Shown here in pieces: positions 15,210 through 24,731 of a DNA stretch of 64,000 nt. Under the pieces are notes generated by a model, which did no database searches, was not told the origin of the DNA, and was given only the letters and a program-made list of their open reading frames with translations. Origin of the DNA: JAEUIA01 sp038330085 (GTDB lineage: Bacteria; Planctomycetota; UBA1135; GCA-002686595); contig JBBQNP010000005.1 in the NCBI GenBank assembly GCA_038330085.1, forward strand, positions 1-64,000, read 5' to 3'. The stretch's first letter is position 1, and every line of letters begins with the position of its first letter. A program made the position numbers and the translations under genes.

Positions 15210-16475
15210 TCAGATCGTGTCGCGGCCGCCCATGTACGGACGCAACGGCGCGGGCAAGTAGACCGTGCCGTCCTGCCGCTGGTGGTTCTCGATGATCGCG
15301 ATCAACATGCGCACGCTCGCCGCGACCGTGTTGTTGAGCGTGTGGCACACGTGCACCGTGCCCTGCTCGTCGCGGTAACGCAGGTTCAACCGCCGCGCCT
15401 GGAACTCGTGGAAGCGCGACGCGCTGTGCGTCTCGCCGTAGTTCTTGCGCGAGGGCATCCACGTCTCGATGTCGAACTTCTGGATCTGCGGCTGACCGAG
15501 GTCGCCGCCGCACACGTTGACCACGCGGTACGGCAGCTCGAGCGCCTGCAGGATCTCCTCGGCGTTCGCGACGATCGAGCGGTGATGCTCGATCGAGCGC
15601 TCGATGCTCGCCACGTCGACGATCACCTGCTCGACCTTCTGGAACTGGTGCACGCGATAGAGCCCGCGCGTGTCCTTGCCGTACGTGCCGGCCTCGCGGC
15701 GGTAGCACGACGAGAGCGCGACGTACTTCTTGGGCAGGTCGGCGACAGCGAGGATCTCGTCCTGGTGCAACGCCGTCACCGGCACTTCCGCCGTGCCGAC
15801 GAGACACAGATCGTCGCGTGAGTCGGTGCGGTAGGCCTGCTCCTCGCCGCCGGGGAAGTAGCCCGTGCCGACCATGACTTCGCTGCGCACGAGCGTCGGC
15901 ACCGACAGCGGCACGAAGCCCTTCGCGACCATGCGCTCGAGCGCATAGCGCATCACGGCGCCCTCGAGCAGAGAGAGGTCGCCCTTCAAGAAGTAGTTGC
16001 GGCTGCCCGCGATGCGCGCGCCGCGCGTCACGTCGATCCAGTCGCGCATCTCCCCGAGCGCGATGTGATCGCGTGGCTCGAAGTCGAACGTGCGCGGCGT
16101 CCCCCACTTCTTGATCTCGACGTTCTCGCTGTCGTCCTTGCCCTCGGGCACTTCCTCGGCCGGCACGTTCGGCACGCGCAACATGAGCTCGTGCAGCTCC
16201 TTCGCGCGCAGATCCAGCGCCTGCTCGCGCTCGGCGAGCAGACCTTTCTTCTTCTTCTGTTCTTCGGCGAGACGCGGACGATCCGCCGGGGGAGCGCTGC
16301 CGATCAGCTTGCTCGCGTTCTTCTGTTCGGCGCGCAGCGTGTCGACGTCGGTCGACATCTCGCGCCACTCCTTGTCGAGCGCGAGGATCCTGTCGACGTC
16401 GCACTCGATGCGCTTCTTGCGGGCGCCGGCTTTGACGACTTCGGGGTTGGCACGGATGAACTTGATGTCGAGCAC
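15210..16475 (-). CDS. serS: Seryl-tRNA synthetase
   Basis: 421 aa, the usual length. The N-terminal MLDIKFIRANPEVVKAGARK begins the tRNA-binding coiled-coil arm (about 1-105). The class II core contains TAEVP (serine binding), motif 2 with YRREAGTYGKDTRGLYRVHQ and a motif 3 region ending ASVRMLIAIIENHQ. It charges tRNA-Ser and supplies the substrate for selenocysteine synthesis where that exists. It is convergent with gspJ, separated by 29 bases. Its upstream 215 bases hold no gene. Confidence 0.96.
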   Translation of the reverse strand: MLDIKFIRANPEVVKAGARKKRIECDVDRILALDKEWREMSTDVDTLRAEQKNASKLIGSAPPADRPRLAEEQKKKKGLLAEREQALDLRAKELHELMLRVPNVPAEEVPEGKDDSENVEIKKWGTPRTFDFEPRDHIALGEMRDWIDVTRGARIAGSRNYFLKGDLSLLEGAVMRYALERMVAKGFVPLSVPTLVRSEVMVGTGYFPGGEEQAYRTDSRDDLCLVGTAEVPVTALHQDEILAVADLPKKYVALSSCYRREAGTYGKDTRGLYRVHQFQKVEQVIVDVASIERSIEHHRSIVANAEEILQALELPYRVVNVCGGDLGQPQIQKFDIETWMPSRKNYGETHSASRFHEFQARRLNLRYRDEQGTVHVCHTLNNTVAASVRMLIAIIENHQRQDGTVYLPAPLRPYMGGRDTI

Positions 16476-16690
16476 GCGGGGATCTCGCTGAACGGGATGG
16501 AAAGGGAGGGAGGATGGTGGGTCGATGGGTCTTCGGGCGGACTCGAGATCGCTCGAGCCGGAGTGGATCGGGCACCCATCTGCGGATCAGGCGTCGAGCT
16601 GTCGGTGTTCACTTCACGTCGGCGGTGCCGATCGTCGGTCGGTCGAGCGCAGCACGAGCACGCCTCGGTCCACCGCGTACGCGTTCGGGC

Positions 16691-18730
16691 TCACTTCCAA
16701 GCGGATTCGATCTTGCCGAACAACTCGTTCTTCTTTTCGCTGAGCTGCACCTCGACGTCGCCCTGGCCCTTCGTGTCCACCTGCACGTCCAGCGGGAACC
16801 AGGCCGCCGGAAAGCCCAGCTTCTCGAGCGTCGGTGTGTCCTGGATCCAGCTCATCTTCGCGAGCTTGGACCCGGTCTTCGTGCCCTTCTTGCGCCACGA
16901 GACCTCGGGGTGCGGGACGCTGTGCCAGGCGCGCTCGTAGCGCTCGCCCGCCGAGCCGGTGACGACGACGCTGCCGCCTGTCACGGTCACCTTGCCTTCG
17001 ACGTTCTTGTACTCGAAGTCCATCGAGTACGGAGCGCCGAGCGTCACGACCGTCGGTTTGTCCTTCGTCACGTCGTAGCTGACGGAGTTGTGCGGCATCG
17101 GCATGATCACGCACTTTTGGATCTGCTTCTTCTTGCCCTTCGAGATCACGCCGTAGCACAGCTCGTAGCGCCCGACCGGGACCTGGATCCCCTTCGCTCC
17201 GCCTTCGACGACGTCGAAGAACGCGTTCTTGAGCGCGTTCGTGCCGCGCACGATCACGTACGACGGCTGCACCGGCCCCTTGTACTCGAGCTTCAACGTC
17301 CCCGTGTCCGTCTTGATCGGGCTGGCTTTGATTTCCTTGCCGTCGCTGCCCATCTCGAACTTGAACCACTTGTCGCCGACTTCCTGGAACTCGCTCCACG
17401 GACGCGCGCGCTTGCCCGTGCCGATCACGATGCTGTCGATGTCGGGTTGGAACTCGCCCTTCACGACGCCTTCGAAGCCGTAGGACAACGGCTCGTTGCC
17501 GTACTGGCCCTCCATCGAATCGTCGATGATGCGGATCGGCTGACCTTCGAGCGTGCCCGTCACCGTCGCGGCGCCCAGCACGAACATGCGCAGGAGCGTG
17601 TCCGACGGCGACATGTTGAGGTTGAGATCCTGGTAGTTCTCCTGGTTGCCGGCCGTCGTCTCGAAGAACGCCCACGGCCGGGCGCTGTCGCCCGTGCCGA
17701 GCTGGATCTTGACGAGCGTGACGTTGCCGGTGAGCGGCAGCTTCTCGTCGAGCGGACCGTCGCCCTTCCCGTCGCCGTCGGTGTCGAAGCGGACGTCCGA
17801 GGAACCCAGGCGGTAGAGGAGCGGTGCGCCCGGCGTGCGCTCGAACGATCCGCTCGAGCCCTTGGCCTTCAGCTCGACCGCGCGCCAGAGGAGGTAGTTC
17901 TCGTCCGCCAGGAAGTTGGGACGCTGGATCGCGTCGACCGCCGTCAGTGACTCGAACGTGAGCGGCACGTTGATCGTCGCGCCTGCGTCGGTCGGCTCTT
18001 GTCCTTCGGGCGGAGCGGCTGGACCGCCGGCGGGCTTTCCGCCACCCTTCGACTCGAGCGCCGTCTTGCGTTTCTCGGCCGCTTCCTTCTTCGCATCGGG
18101 GAGGTCGACGATGGCGCGTTGCGAAAGACCTTCCTCGAGACCCTTCAGCGCGCGCTTCGAATCGGCCGTCGTGCCGCGCAACGGCTCGTCGTTGCAAGCC
18201 GAGTACAAGAGCCACGCTTCGGACGCGTAATAGCTGTCGCCGACCTGCTCGAAACCGCCGGCGACCTGCTCGAGTTCGTCGACGAGCTGCGTGTACACCC
18301 ACGCGTCCTTCTTGTCGGCGTTGCCGTCGAACGTCGACTGAGCCGCGTCGAAGCGCTTGCGCAAGTCGATGCGTTCGTGCTTGCCCTTGGCGTCGAGCGT
18401 CACGAAGAACTTCTTCTCCCGCTCGGGGAACTCGCTCTTCATCGAAGCCTTCCACGCCGCCGAGAGATCGGCCAGGAACGGTCCGGCATCGGGGTCGTCG
18501 GGACGCTCGGCCAGGATCTCGTCGAAACGGGCGATCCAGGCAGCGGCGTTCGAGCTCTCGGCCTTGACGAGCTTCTCCTGCTCCGCCTTCTGGGGCTTGT
18601 CCCCCATCAGCTTCTTGAACTTGTCGTGGAAGGCTTGGTCCTGACCGAACCACAGCGTGGCCGAAGCAGGACGGAGGAGCGCGAAGCACAGCGACAGGAC
18701 GCAGACGGTCGCGACGAGGATCGGTTTCAT
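16691..18730 (-). CDS. Large secreted protein of unknown function
   Basis: 679 aa. The N-terminal MKPILVATVCVLSLCFALLR begins a signal peptide with probable cleavage after PASA near residue 24. Residues about 25-190 are helical with a TPR-like feel (DKFKKLMGDKPQKAEQEKLV, LVDELEQVAGGFEQVGDSY). A linker rich in Gly/Pro/Lys near 215-235 is followed by a beta-rich part with repeated mentions of tests such as GTGDSARPWAFFE and GTGKRARPWSEFQ, suggesting an internal duplication of about 90 residues. I do not recognise a family. Probably periplasmic. A 14-base perfect palindrome lies 67 bases upstream. Confidence 0.75.
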   Translation of the reverse strand: MKPILVATVCVLSLCFALLRPASATLWFGQDQAFHDKFKKLMGDKPQKAEQEKLVKAESSNAAAWIARFDEILAERPDDPDAGPFLADLSAAWKASMKSEFPEREKKFFVTLDAKGKHERIDLRKRFDAAQSTFDGNADKKDAWVYTQLVDELEQVAGGFEQVGDSYYASEAWLLYSACNDEPLRGTTADSKRALKGLEEGLSQRAIVDLPDAKKEAAEKRKTALESKGGGKPAGGPAAPPEGQEPTDAGATINVPLTFESLTAVDAIQRPNFLADENYLLWRAVELKAKGSSGSFERTPGAPLLYRLGSSDVRFDTDGDGKGDGPLDEKLPLTGNVTLVKIQLGTGDSARPWAFFETTAGNQENYQDLNLNMSPSDTLLRMFVLGAATVTGTLEGQPIRIIDDSMEGQYGNEPLSYGFEGVVKGEFQPDIDSIVIGTGKRARPWSEFQEVGDKWFKFEMGSDGKEIKASPIKTDTGTLKLEYKGPVQPSYVIVRGTNALKNAFFDVVEGGAKGIQVPVGRYELCYGVISKGKKKQIQKCVIMPMPHNSVSYDVTKDKPTVVTLGAPYSMDFEYKNVEGKVTVTGGSVVVTGSAGERYERAWHSVPHPEVSWRKKGTKTGSKLAKMSWIQDTPTLEKLGFPAAWFPLDVQVDTKGQGDVEVQLSEKKNELFGKIESAWK

Positions 18731-18796
18731 CGTGAAGTGTCTCTGGTCGCGGAGCGGCGCAGTTCAACGCCGGATCCGCAGGTTCGGCACGCGCAG

Positions 18797-18810
18797 CTGC
18801 ACGCGTGCAG
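18797..18810. promoter_or_regulatory. 14-bp perfect palindrome upstream of the secreted protein gene
   Basis: CTGCACGCGTGCAG reads the same on both strands and lies 67 bases upstream of the ATG at 18730, between two same-strand genes. The size and place suit a repressor operator. No regulator is known for it, and high-GC sequence makes chance palindromes more likely. Confidence 0.3.
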
Positions 18811-18928
18811 TCCGCCATGTCCGCTCGGGGTCGGCGAGTCTACAGGCGAACAAATCAGGCCACAAACTGCGCCGCGTGCAGTACCGCAAATCAAGCGGGA
18901 ATGCGGGGGCTCGCGGCCTCAGTGCGCG

Positions 18929-19774
18929 TCAGCGACGCGAGGACATGCGCTTCAGGAAATCCTTCTCGGTGCGCGTCAGGCTGCCCATGCCTTCCTTGTG
19001 GATCTTGTCGAGCAGGCGGTCCATGCGCGCTTCGTCATCCGCGGCGCGCTCGACCTTGGCGACGGCGCGCCGGCGCTCGAGCATCTCGACCGGATCCTTC
19101 TCGATCAGCCCGCTGCGCACCGCAAGGAATCCGTACGCCGCGCCGCCGAGGTGGACGAGGTGCGCGACGCCGTCGGATCCCGCCTTGAACCCGATCAGGG
19201 CCATGTAGGCTTCGAGCCCGACGAAGAAGATCGCCAGCCACTTGAGCTGGATGGGCACGATGATCAGGTACATCGTCTGCCGCGGGTACAACGTCGCGAG
19301 CGCGACCATGACGCCGAACACGGCACCCGACGCACCGATCGCGGGCATGTGCGTTTGCATGCCGAACAGCACCGGTGCCAGGAAAAAGAGCCCGCCCACG
19401 ATCTGCGAGACTACGTACGTCAACAGGAAGCGCCGCCCGCCCAGGCGTTCTTCGAGCATCGTGCCGAAGAAATACAGGAAGAGCATGTTGTAGAGGATGT
19501 GCGTCGGCTGGCTGACGTCGTGCAACAGGCCGTAGGACAAGAGCTGCCACGCAGGCACGAGCGGGAACGAATTGTGCCAACGATCCGGATCGAGGCCGAT
19601 CCACGAGAGCGCTTGAAGCAAGCGCGGAGCTCCCGCGTCGTCACGCAAGTAGAAGAGCACTTCGGCCGCGAACACGATCGCGTTCACGATCATCAACAGC
19701 TTGACTACCCGCGTCATGCGCGGCATCGAGAACTGCGGCCGCCCGACTGCGGGATCGTCTTCGTACGTGGCCAT
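18929..19774 (-). CDS. Rhomboid family intramembrane serine protease
   Basis: 281 aa with about six membrane helices. The catalytic dyad is visible: S149 in GASGAVFG and H208 in HLVHLGG. The second-helix signature HxxxNM is present as HILYNM (H92, N96, M97). A cytoplasmic C-terminal tail of about 60 residues (VEMLERRRAVAKVERAADDE) ends in DFLKRMSSRR and resembles the tail found on planctomycete and Bacteroidetes rhomboids. It cleaves membrane-spanning proteins; the substrate is unknown. It is followed downstream by the large secreted protein on the same strand. Confidence 0.9.
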   Translation of the reverse strand: MATYEDDPAVGRPQFSMPRMTRVVKLLMIVNAIVFAAEVLFYLRDDAGAPRLLQALSWIGLDPDRWHNSFPLVPAWQLLSYGLLHDVSQPTHILYNMLFLYFFGTMLEERLGGRRFLLTYVVSQIVGGLFFLAPVLFGMQTHMPAIGASGAVFGVMVALATLYPRQTMYLIIVPIQLKWLAIFFVGLEAYMALIGFKAGSDGVAHLVHLGGAAYGFLAVRSGLIEKDPVEMLERRRAVAKVERAADDEARMDRLLDKIHKEGMGSLTRTEKDFLKRMSSRR

Positions 19775-20024
19775 GGCGCTCTCTAGACCATCACGTGGCG
19801 AGGAGCACGTCGAAGAAGTCGCGTCGCGAGGCGAAGCGCGCGTTCGCGATGCAAGGAAAGCGACAGAGGGGCAGCAAGGGTTCCCGCGTCAGGACGCGAA
19901 GCGTCCGTGGCGTAAGGCTCCCGCGGAGCATTCGCAGCGGGAGCGGCCTCCATGGCTGCTGAGCAAGACCCGACGAACCCGACTTCGCAGCGCGAGCGCG
20001 TGCGAAGCCGCAGTAGCGACGCCT

Positions 20025-20891
20025 TCAATGGGCTCCTAGGCCCGAGATGGAGCGCGCGGCATCGAGCGTGTTCGAGAGGAGCATCGCTATCGTCATCGGC
20101 CCGACGCCGCCCGGAACCGGAGTGATCGCGGCGGCGCGCTCGCAGGCGGCGTCGAACTCGACGTCGCCGGTCAGGCGTCCGTCGCTCGTGCGGTTGATGC
20201 CGACGTCGAGGACGACGGCACCGGGACGGATCCAGGTCCCCTTCACGAGGCCGGCCTTGCCCGTCGCTGCGACGATCACGTCCGCGCGCGCGACGACGTC
20301 GGCGAGGTCCCGCGTGCGGCTGTGCGCGATCGTCACCGTGGCGTTGCGTTCGAGCGCCATCAGGGCGAAAGGTTTGCCTACCAGGATGGATCTTCCGATC
20401 ACGACGACGTGGCGGCCTTCGAGAGGCACGTCGTAGCGGTCGAGCAGAACGAGGCACCCGAGGGGCGTGCACGGGCGCAGGCCCGCCCGGCCCGTGACGA
20501 GCGCCGCGACGCTCGTCGGCGTCAGACCGTCGACGTCTTTGCGCGGATCGATGAGATCGATGACGGCGCGCGCGTCGAGGTTTGAGGGCAGCGGCATCTG
20601 CACCAGGATCCCGTGCACGCTCGCATCGGCGTTGAGCTCCGACACGACGCGCTCGAGCTCGCGCTGCGGCGTCTCGGCCGGCAGGTTCAACGTCCGCACC
20701 GCGAAGCCCGCTTCCTGGGCGGCCTTGTCCTTGTTGCGCACGTACACCTGGCTAGCCGGATCCACGCCGACGAGCACGACCGCCAGCCCCGGTTGCACGT
20801 TGCGCTTCGCGCGCAGGATCTCGGCTCCCGCGCGCACTTGTGCACGCACGTCGGCGGCGATGCGCTTGCCGTCGATGATCGTCGCCGTCAT
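20025..20891 (-). CDS. folD: Bifunctional methylenetetrahydrofolate dehydrogenase/cyclohydrolase
   Basis: 288 aa. It begins MTATIIDGKRIAADVRAQV, with the catalytic Lys in YVRNKDKAAQEAGF, the NADP-binding GRSILVGKPFALM and the C-terminal PVPGGVGPMTIAMLLSNT signature. It interconverts 5,10-methylene-, methenyl- and 10-formyl-tetrahydrofolate for purine and formyl-Met synthesis. The open frame extends far upstream, but ATG 20891 matches the family start and overlaps the ccsA stop by one base (TGATG), so it is co-translated with ccsA. The 250 bases downstream (19775-20024) hold nothing I can assign. Confidence 0.96.
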   Translation of the reverse strand: MTATIIDGKRIAADVRAQVRAGAEILRAKRNVQPGLAVVLVGVDPASQVYVRNKDKAAQEAGFAVRTLNLPAETPQRELERVVSELNADASVHGILVQMPLPSNLDARAVIDLIDPRKDVDGLTPTSVAALVTGRAGLRPCTPLGCLVLLDRYDVPLEGRHVVVIGRSILVGKPFALMALERNATVTIAHSRTRDLADVVARADVIVAATGKAGLVKGTWIRPGAVVLDVGINRTSDGRLTGDVEFDAACERAAAITPVPGGVGPMTIAMLLSNTLDAARSISGLGAH

Positions 20892-22060
20892 CAGCGCGGT
20901 CCGGCGTCCGCGTCGCCGCTCGTCCCGCTCGTCGTCGCGCGCGCCTGCTCGTTCGACTCCGGCGCGGGACCGACCTGACCCTCTTGCGGCGTGACGCCGT
21001 CGTCGGTGTAGCGGTGCAGGCTCTTCTGGCTGTCGGGCAGATACCCGAAGAGCTGGAACGTGAGGAACACCGAGAACGCACCGCCGACGAGCACCGACAT
21101 CGCCTTCGCGCCGCGGTATCCGCCGAGCATGCGCAGGTGGATGTAGACGACGTACACGAGCCACGTGATCAGCGCGGAGTTCTCCTTGCTGTCCCAGCCC
21201 CAGTAGTTGGCCCAGGCTTCCTGCGCCCAGAACGCTCCCATCCACACACCCGCGGTGAGGAACGGGAAGCCGACGGAGAACGTGCGGAAGGACACGTCCT
21301 CGAAGCTCTTCTCGAGCTTCGCGAGCGCGGGGCCGCTCGGAACGCGGCCCTTGCGATGCAACCACCAGAACACAGGTCCCGCGAGCAGCAACACGGGCAA
21401 CGTGACGACCTGCACGAACGGCACGAGCGCGAACACCAGCACGATCGCCCACTGCGAGGCGCGCGGTTGTCCGCCGGCGAACACGCCGCTCCAAAAGCGC
21501 GTGACGAAGTACACGATGCACACGAGGCCGGCGATCGACATCGTCGCGTAGCTGAAGATCAGTGCCGACAGGTGGAACGGGAACCAGTACGACTGCAACG
21601 CCGGCGGCAGGTCGCGCTGCGCCGTCGAGAGTCCGCGGATCCACTCGTGCGTGGCCAGCGTGCCCGCGAGCACCAGCAAGATCAGCACGTCGTCGAGGAT
21701 CGCCCAGCCGCCGCCGCGCTTCGCGAGCCCGAGCGCGAAGTGCAGCACCACCATCGACACGACCAGCGCCGTGGAGAACATCGTCAGCACTTCCGACATC
21801 GTCTGCGACGGGAAGTGGTTGACCTCTTGCCAGCGCGTGCCGTCGACGATGAACATCGTGGCGAGCACGGCGATCAACGTCGCCACAGGCAGCACGGTCG
21901 CAATGCGGCTCGGCACGGTGCCGCGCGAGATCGCGCGCGCGCGCACGTACACCGACATCGCCGCGACGACGATGCCGAACACGCACAGCACGTCCGCGAT
22001 CAGCGTCCAGCGCGTGGACGCCATCATGTCGGTCTGCAGGAAGGCCTGGATCGGGTTCAT
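20891..22060 (-). CDS. ccsA: Cytochrome c assembly protein CcsA (system II)
   Basis: 389 aa, about eight membrane helices. The WWD heme-handling signature is visible as WANYWGWDSKENSALITW near residue 290, with the flanking His residues expected in HLRMLGG and in earlier helices. With ResB it moves heme across the membrane and attaches it to apocytochrome c. The C-terminal 40 residues are charged and low complexity, an addition to the usual length. It lies 13 bases downstream of resB and overlaps folD by one base. System II is expected for this lineage. Confidence 0.93.
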   Translation of the reverse strand: MNPIQAFLQTDMMASTRWTLIADVLCVFGIVVAAMSVYVRARAISRGTVPSRIATVLPVATLIAVLATMFIVDGTRWQEVNHFPSQTMSEVLTMFSTALVVSMVVLHFALGLAKRGGGWAILDDVLILLVLAGTLATHEWIRGLSTAQRDLPPALQSYWFPFHLSALIFSYATMSIAGLVCIVYFVTRFWSGVFAGGQPRASQWAIVLVFALVPFVQVVTLPVLLLAGPVFWWLHRKGRVPSGPALAKLEKSFEDVSFRTFSVGFPFLTAGVWMGAFWAQEAWANYWGWDSKENSALITWLVYVVYIHLRMLGGYRGAKAMSVLVGGAFSVFLTFQLFGYLPDSQKSLHRYTDDGVTPQEGQVGPAPESNEQARATTSGTSGDADAGPR

Positions 22061-22073
22061 GGTGTTCGCCCCC

Positions 22074-24731
22074 TCATGCCTGCACCGCTTGGGTGCGACG
22101 GCTGTAGCTCTCGACGATGGGCCGGATGATGAAGCGGAGTACCGCGCCGACGATCGTCAAGTACATCCCGAACAGCACGAACGGAATGCCCGGATCGTAG
22201 ACGACGCCGATGCCCGAGTACGTCGGTACTTTCGGATCGGCATTCGACTGGAAGAAACGGTAGCCGCGGTACTCGAAGTAGTCGTTGACGCGAATCTCAC
22301 GGTCGTGCTCGGGACCCACGGCCTTCTTGTACGGATTGCCGTCGGCGTCGCGCTCCCACACGGACAGGACGCTGCGCCACTCGAAGGGCATCGTCTTGTC
22401 GTTGTTGTAGTACGACAGGTAGAAGCGCTTGTCGGAGGGGAACCACGTGTTCGCGAAACCTTCCTTCGCCGACGCGAGGTCGACGGTCTGCACCTTCTCC
22501 TGCGGCGTGCCCGGATCGGTCGTGACGCGGATGCGCGAACCCGTCGGCGCGCTGGAGTAGAAGCTCGCTTCGAACTGCGGACCTTGGATCACGGGTGAGC
22601 CTGGGTCGAGATCGACACGCCGCTCGATGTGCGCGTTGTCGAAGAGACGCTTCAACGTGATGCGCGTCGTGCCGGGAAGCGCCAGTGCGTCACCGACGAG
22701 GAGCGCCGTCTGTGATCCGTCCGGCGCGACCAGGATCGGGGCGGCGGCGCTGTCCCAGTGCAGCACGCGACGCTCGGGTCCCGGCGCGGTCCACAGGTCC
22801 CATTGCAGGTTGAGCACGAGGTCTGAGTGCTGGAAGTTGCTCTGGAGTCCTTCGGCCTCGTAGTCGAAGTGCTCGAGCACCGGCCGCTCCTCCACGCTGC
22901 CGTCGGCGTCGGAGCGGATGCGCACGATCACGGCCGGGTTGGACGGCAACTGCTCGGCAAGCGGGCGCGGGTCGATCACTTCCTTGTGCGGCGCGTTGCG
23001 GTCGAGCGCGAAGTTCGGTGCAGCGCGCACGATCTCGAGCGTGTAGCCGCCCGGCGCGTGCAGCGTGTCCCCCACGCGGATCGGCGCGACGGTCGGTTCG
23101 ACGTCGCCTTGAGCGCCCACGCGCATCGACATGAGACCGATGCGTCCGTCATCCTTGGCGCGTGCAACTTCTTGCGCAGCAGCGACGCCGCCGCCGTTGT
23201 GCACGAGCAGGCGGAACTTGCCGTCGGGATCGTAGAAGATGCTGCGCTCGCGCATGAGCGGCGAGAGCTGGAACGTTTCCTCGTCCACCTTCGCGTCGCC
23301 GTCCCGCGCTCCGTCCGTGCGCGGCAGCGAGAACTCCGCGAGAGCTCCGATCGCGTACGGATCGCCCGCGTCCTTCGCCTCGGAGAACTCGGAAGGCAAT
23401 GCGCGCGCCCGTTCGTGCAACGACAGCACCTCGAGCCGGATGCGCGGCCTCTCGATTCCGTTCGAGTCGGGAGCGAAGTCGAGGTCGACCTTGCGCCCGG
23501 GCCAGAGCGTGTACTCCGGCGGGTTCGACGCGAATTGCTCGTCGGTGAACTCGACCTGGAGCGTTTTCCAGTCGCGGCGCGCAAAGCGGTCGAGCTGCAA
23601 CGAGAAGGGCATCCAGCGCGGCTTCTTGGGATCGTTGTACGCCCAGAAATCGCCCTTCGGCGCCTTGCCGATCTCCATCTGCAAGATGCCGCGCACCGAC
23701 AGCGACTTGCTGATCGCGCCACCGATGAGGATCGTCATGACGCCCAGGTGCACGGTCATGTAGCCGACCTTGCGCATCGAGAGCCAGGTCGCGGGGTTGC
23801 CCTTGAACGTGTTGGCCAGGACGCCGCTGCACAAGAGCACCATCAGCGTCAGGAACCAGTTCGACTTGTACGTGCGGTTCAGGTCGAGGAACGTCGCGAC
23901 CTCGAACGCGGTGCGGTAGGCCTTCTCGTGCGCGTGGATCGACGCGCCGATCGCCTGCGACACGGCGTGTCCATTGAACGCGGCGCGCATCGACTTCTCG
24001 CGGTTCTGGCGCTCTTCCTTGCCGTACTTCTTCTCGAAGCGCTCGAGACCCTCGAGCATTCGCGGGATCAGCGGGGGCGCCGGCGGCATGCCGATGCCGT
24101 AGGGGCGCAGAAGGTGGAAGACGAAGTAGCCCTCCGCCCAGCGGAAGGCCTGATATTCCTCGCGGTACTTCCAGATGCGATCGCGCTGGTCCTGGTCGAG
24201 GCCGGCCAGCACGGTGTTCGCGCGCGCGCGCGCCTGGGCGAGTTGGTCGGGAGCGAGATCGCTGTTGCGTTCGTCGGGCAGCGCAACGTACGCGTCGAAC
24301 GTCGCAGTCTTGATGTCGCGGATCGAAGGAATGCGCTCGCTCGCGTCCTCGAACCCGGTGATCTGCGGCACGAGCACGCCGGTCATCACGGCCACCAGGG
24401 ACAGCACGACGAGCGCAACGCCCGCGTACATGCTGCGGAAGAAGCGCGCGACCGCGCCGCGCTGCAGGACCACGTAGGTGCCGAGCGAAATCGCGAACCC
24501 GCACAGCACTGCGACGAGCAGCCACTCGCGCGCGCCGAACGGACCAGGAACCTGGTGCAAGCGCTCGACGATCTTGCCGAGCACCTGACCCATGACCATC
24601 GCGGAGAGGACCACGAGGGCCGCGGAACCGAAGCCCCACTTGAATGGTGCCGCGCGCCCCTCGTCCCCTCGTCGACCTGTGGTCTCTACCGTCTCGCTCA
24701 TGTTGTTCCGCTCGCGATCACGTGCGCTCAC
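22074..24731 (-). CDS. resB: Cytochrome c biogenesis protein ResB/Ccs1
   Basis: About 885 aa. Membrane helices near 32-58, 68-90, 95-120, one near 285 (FLTLMVLLCSGVLANTF) and one with the conserved heme-ligand region VGYMTVHLGVMTILIGG near 325. A long periplasmic domain of about 450 residues follows, then a last helix (FVLFGMYLTIVGAVLRF). That is the ResB/Ccs1 layout, with a longer periplasmic part than Bacillus ResB. The start is either GTG 24731, which overlaps the preceding stop as GTGA, or ATG 24701 (MSETVETTG). I give the coupled start. It works with CcsA just downstream. Confidence 0.9.
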   Translation of the reverse strand: MSARDRERNNMSETVETTGRRGDEGRAAPFKWGFGSAALVVLSAMVMGQVLGKIVERLHQVPGPFGAREWLLVAVLCGFAISLGTYVVLQRGAVARFFRSMYAGVALVVLSLVAVMTGVLVPQITGFEDASERIPSIRDIKTATFDAYVALPDERNSDLAPDQLAQARARANTVLAGLDQDQRDRIWKYREEYQAFRWAEGYFVFHLLRPYGIGMPPAPPLIPRMLEGLERFEKKYGKEERQNREKSMRAAFNGHAVSQAIGASIHAHEKAYRTAFEVATFLDLNRTYKSNWFLTLMVLLCSGVLANTFKGNPATWLSMRKVGYMTVHLGVMTILIGGAISKSLSVRGILQMEIGKAPKGDFWAYNDPKKPRWMPFSLQLDRFARRDWKTLQVEFTDEQFASNPPEYTLWPGRKVDLDFAPDSNGIERPRIRLEVLSLHERARALPSEFSEAKDAGDPYAIGALAEFSLPRTDGARDGDAKVDEETFQLSPLMRERSIFYDPDGKFRLLVHNGGGVAAAQEVARAKDDGRIGLMSMRVGAQGDVEPTVAPIRVGDTLHAPGGYTLEIVRAAPNFALDRNAPHKEVIDPRPLAEQLPSNPAVIVRIRSDADGSVEERPVLEHFDYEAEGLQSNFQHSDLVLNLQWDLWTAPGPERRVLHWDSAAAPILVAPDGSQTALLVGDALALPGTTRITLKRLFDNAHIERRVDLDPGSPVIQGPQFEASFYSSAPTGSRIRVTTDPGTPQEKVQTVDLASAKEGFANTWFPSDKRFYLSYYNNDKTMPFEWRSVLSVWERDADGNPYKKAVGPEHDREIRVNDYFEYRGYRFFQSNADPKVPTYSGIGVVYDPGIPFVLFGMYLTIVGAVLRFIIRPIVESYSRRTQAVQA

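Noticed and set aside
13966..16575. 869-codon minus-strand frame running across gspI, gspJ and serS
   Set aside because: It overlaps three well-supported genes and has no recognisable domain.
19775..20024. Small gene between the rhomboid and folD
   Set aside because: No ribosome binding site, no family match and no consistent codon usage; left as unassigned intergenic sequence.
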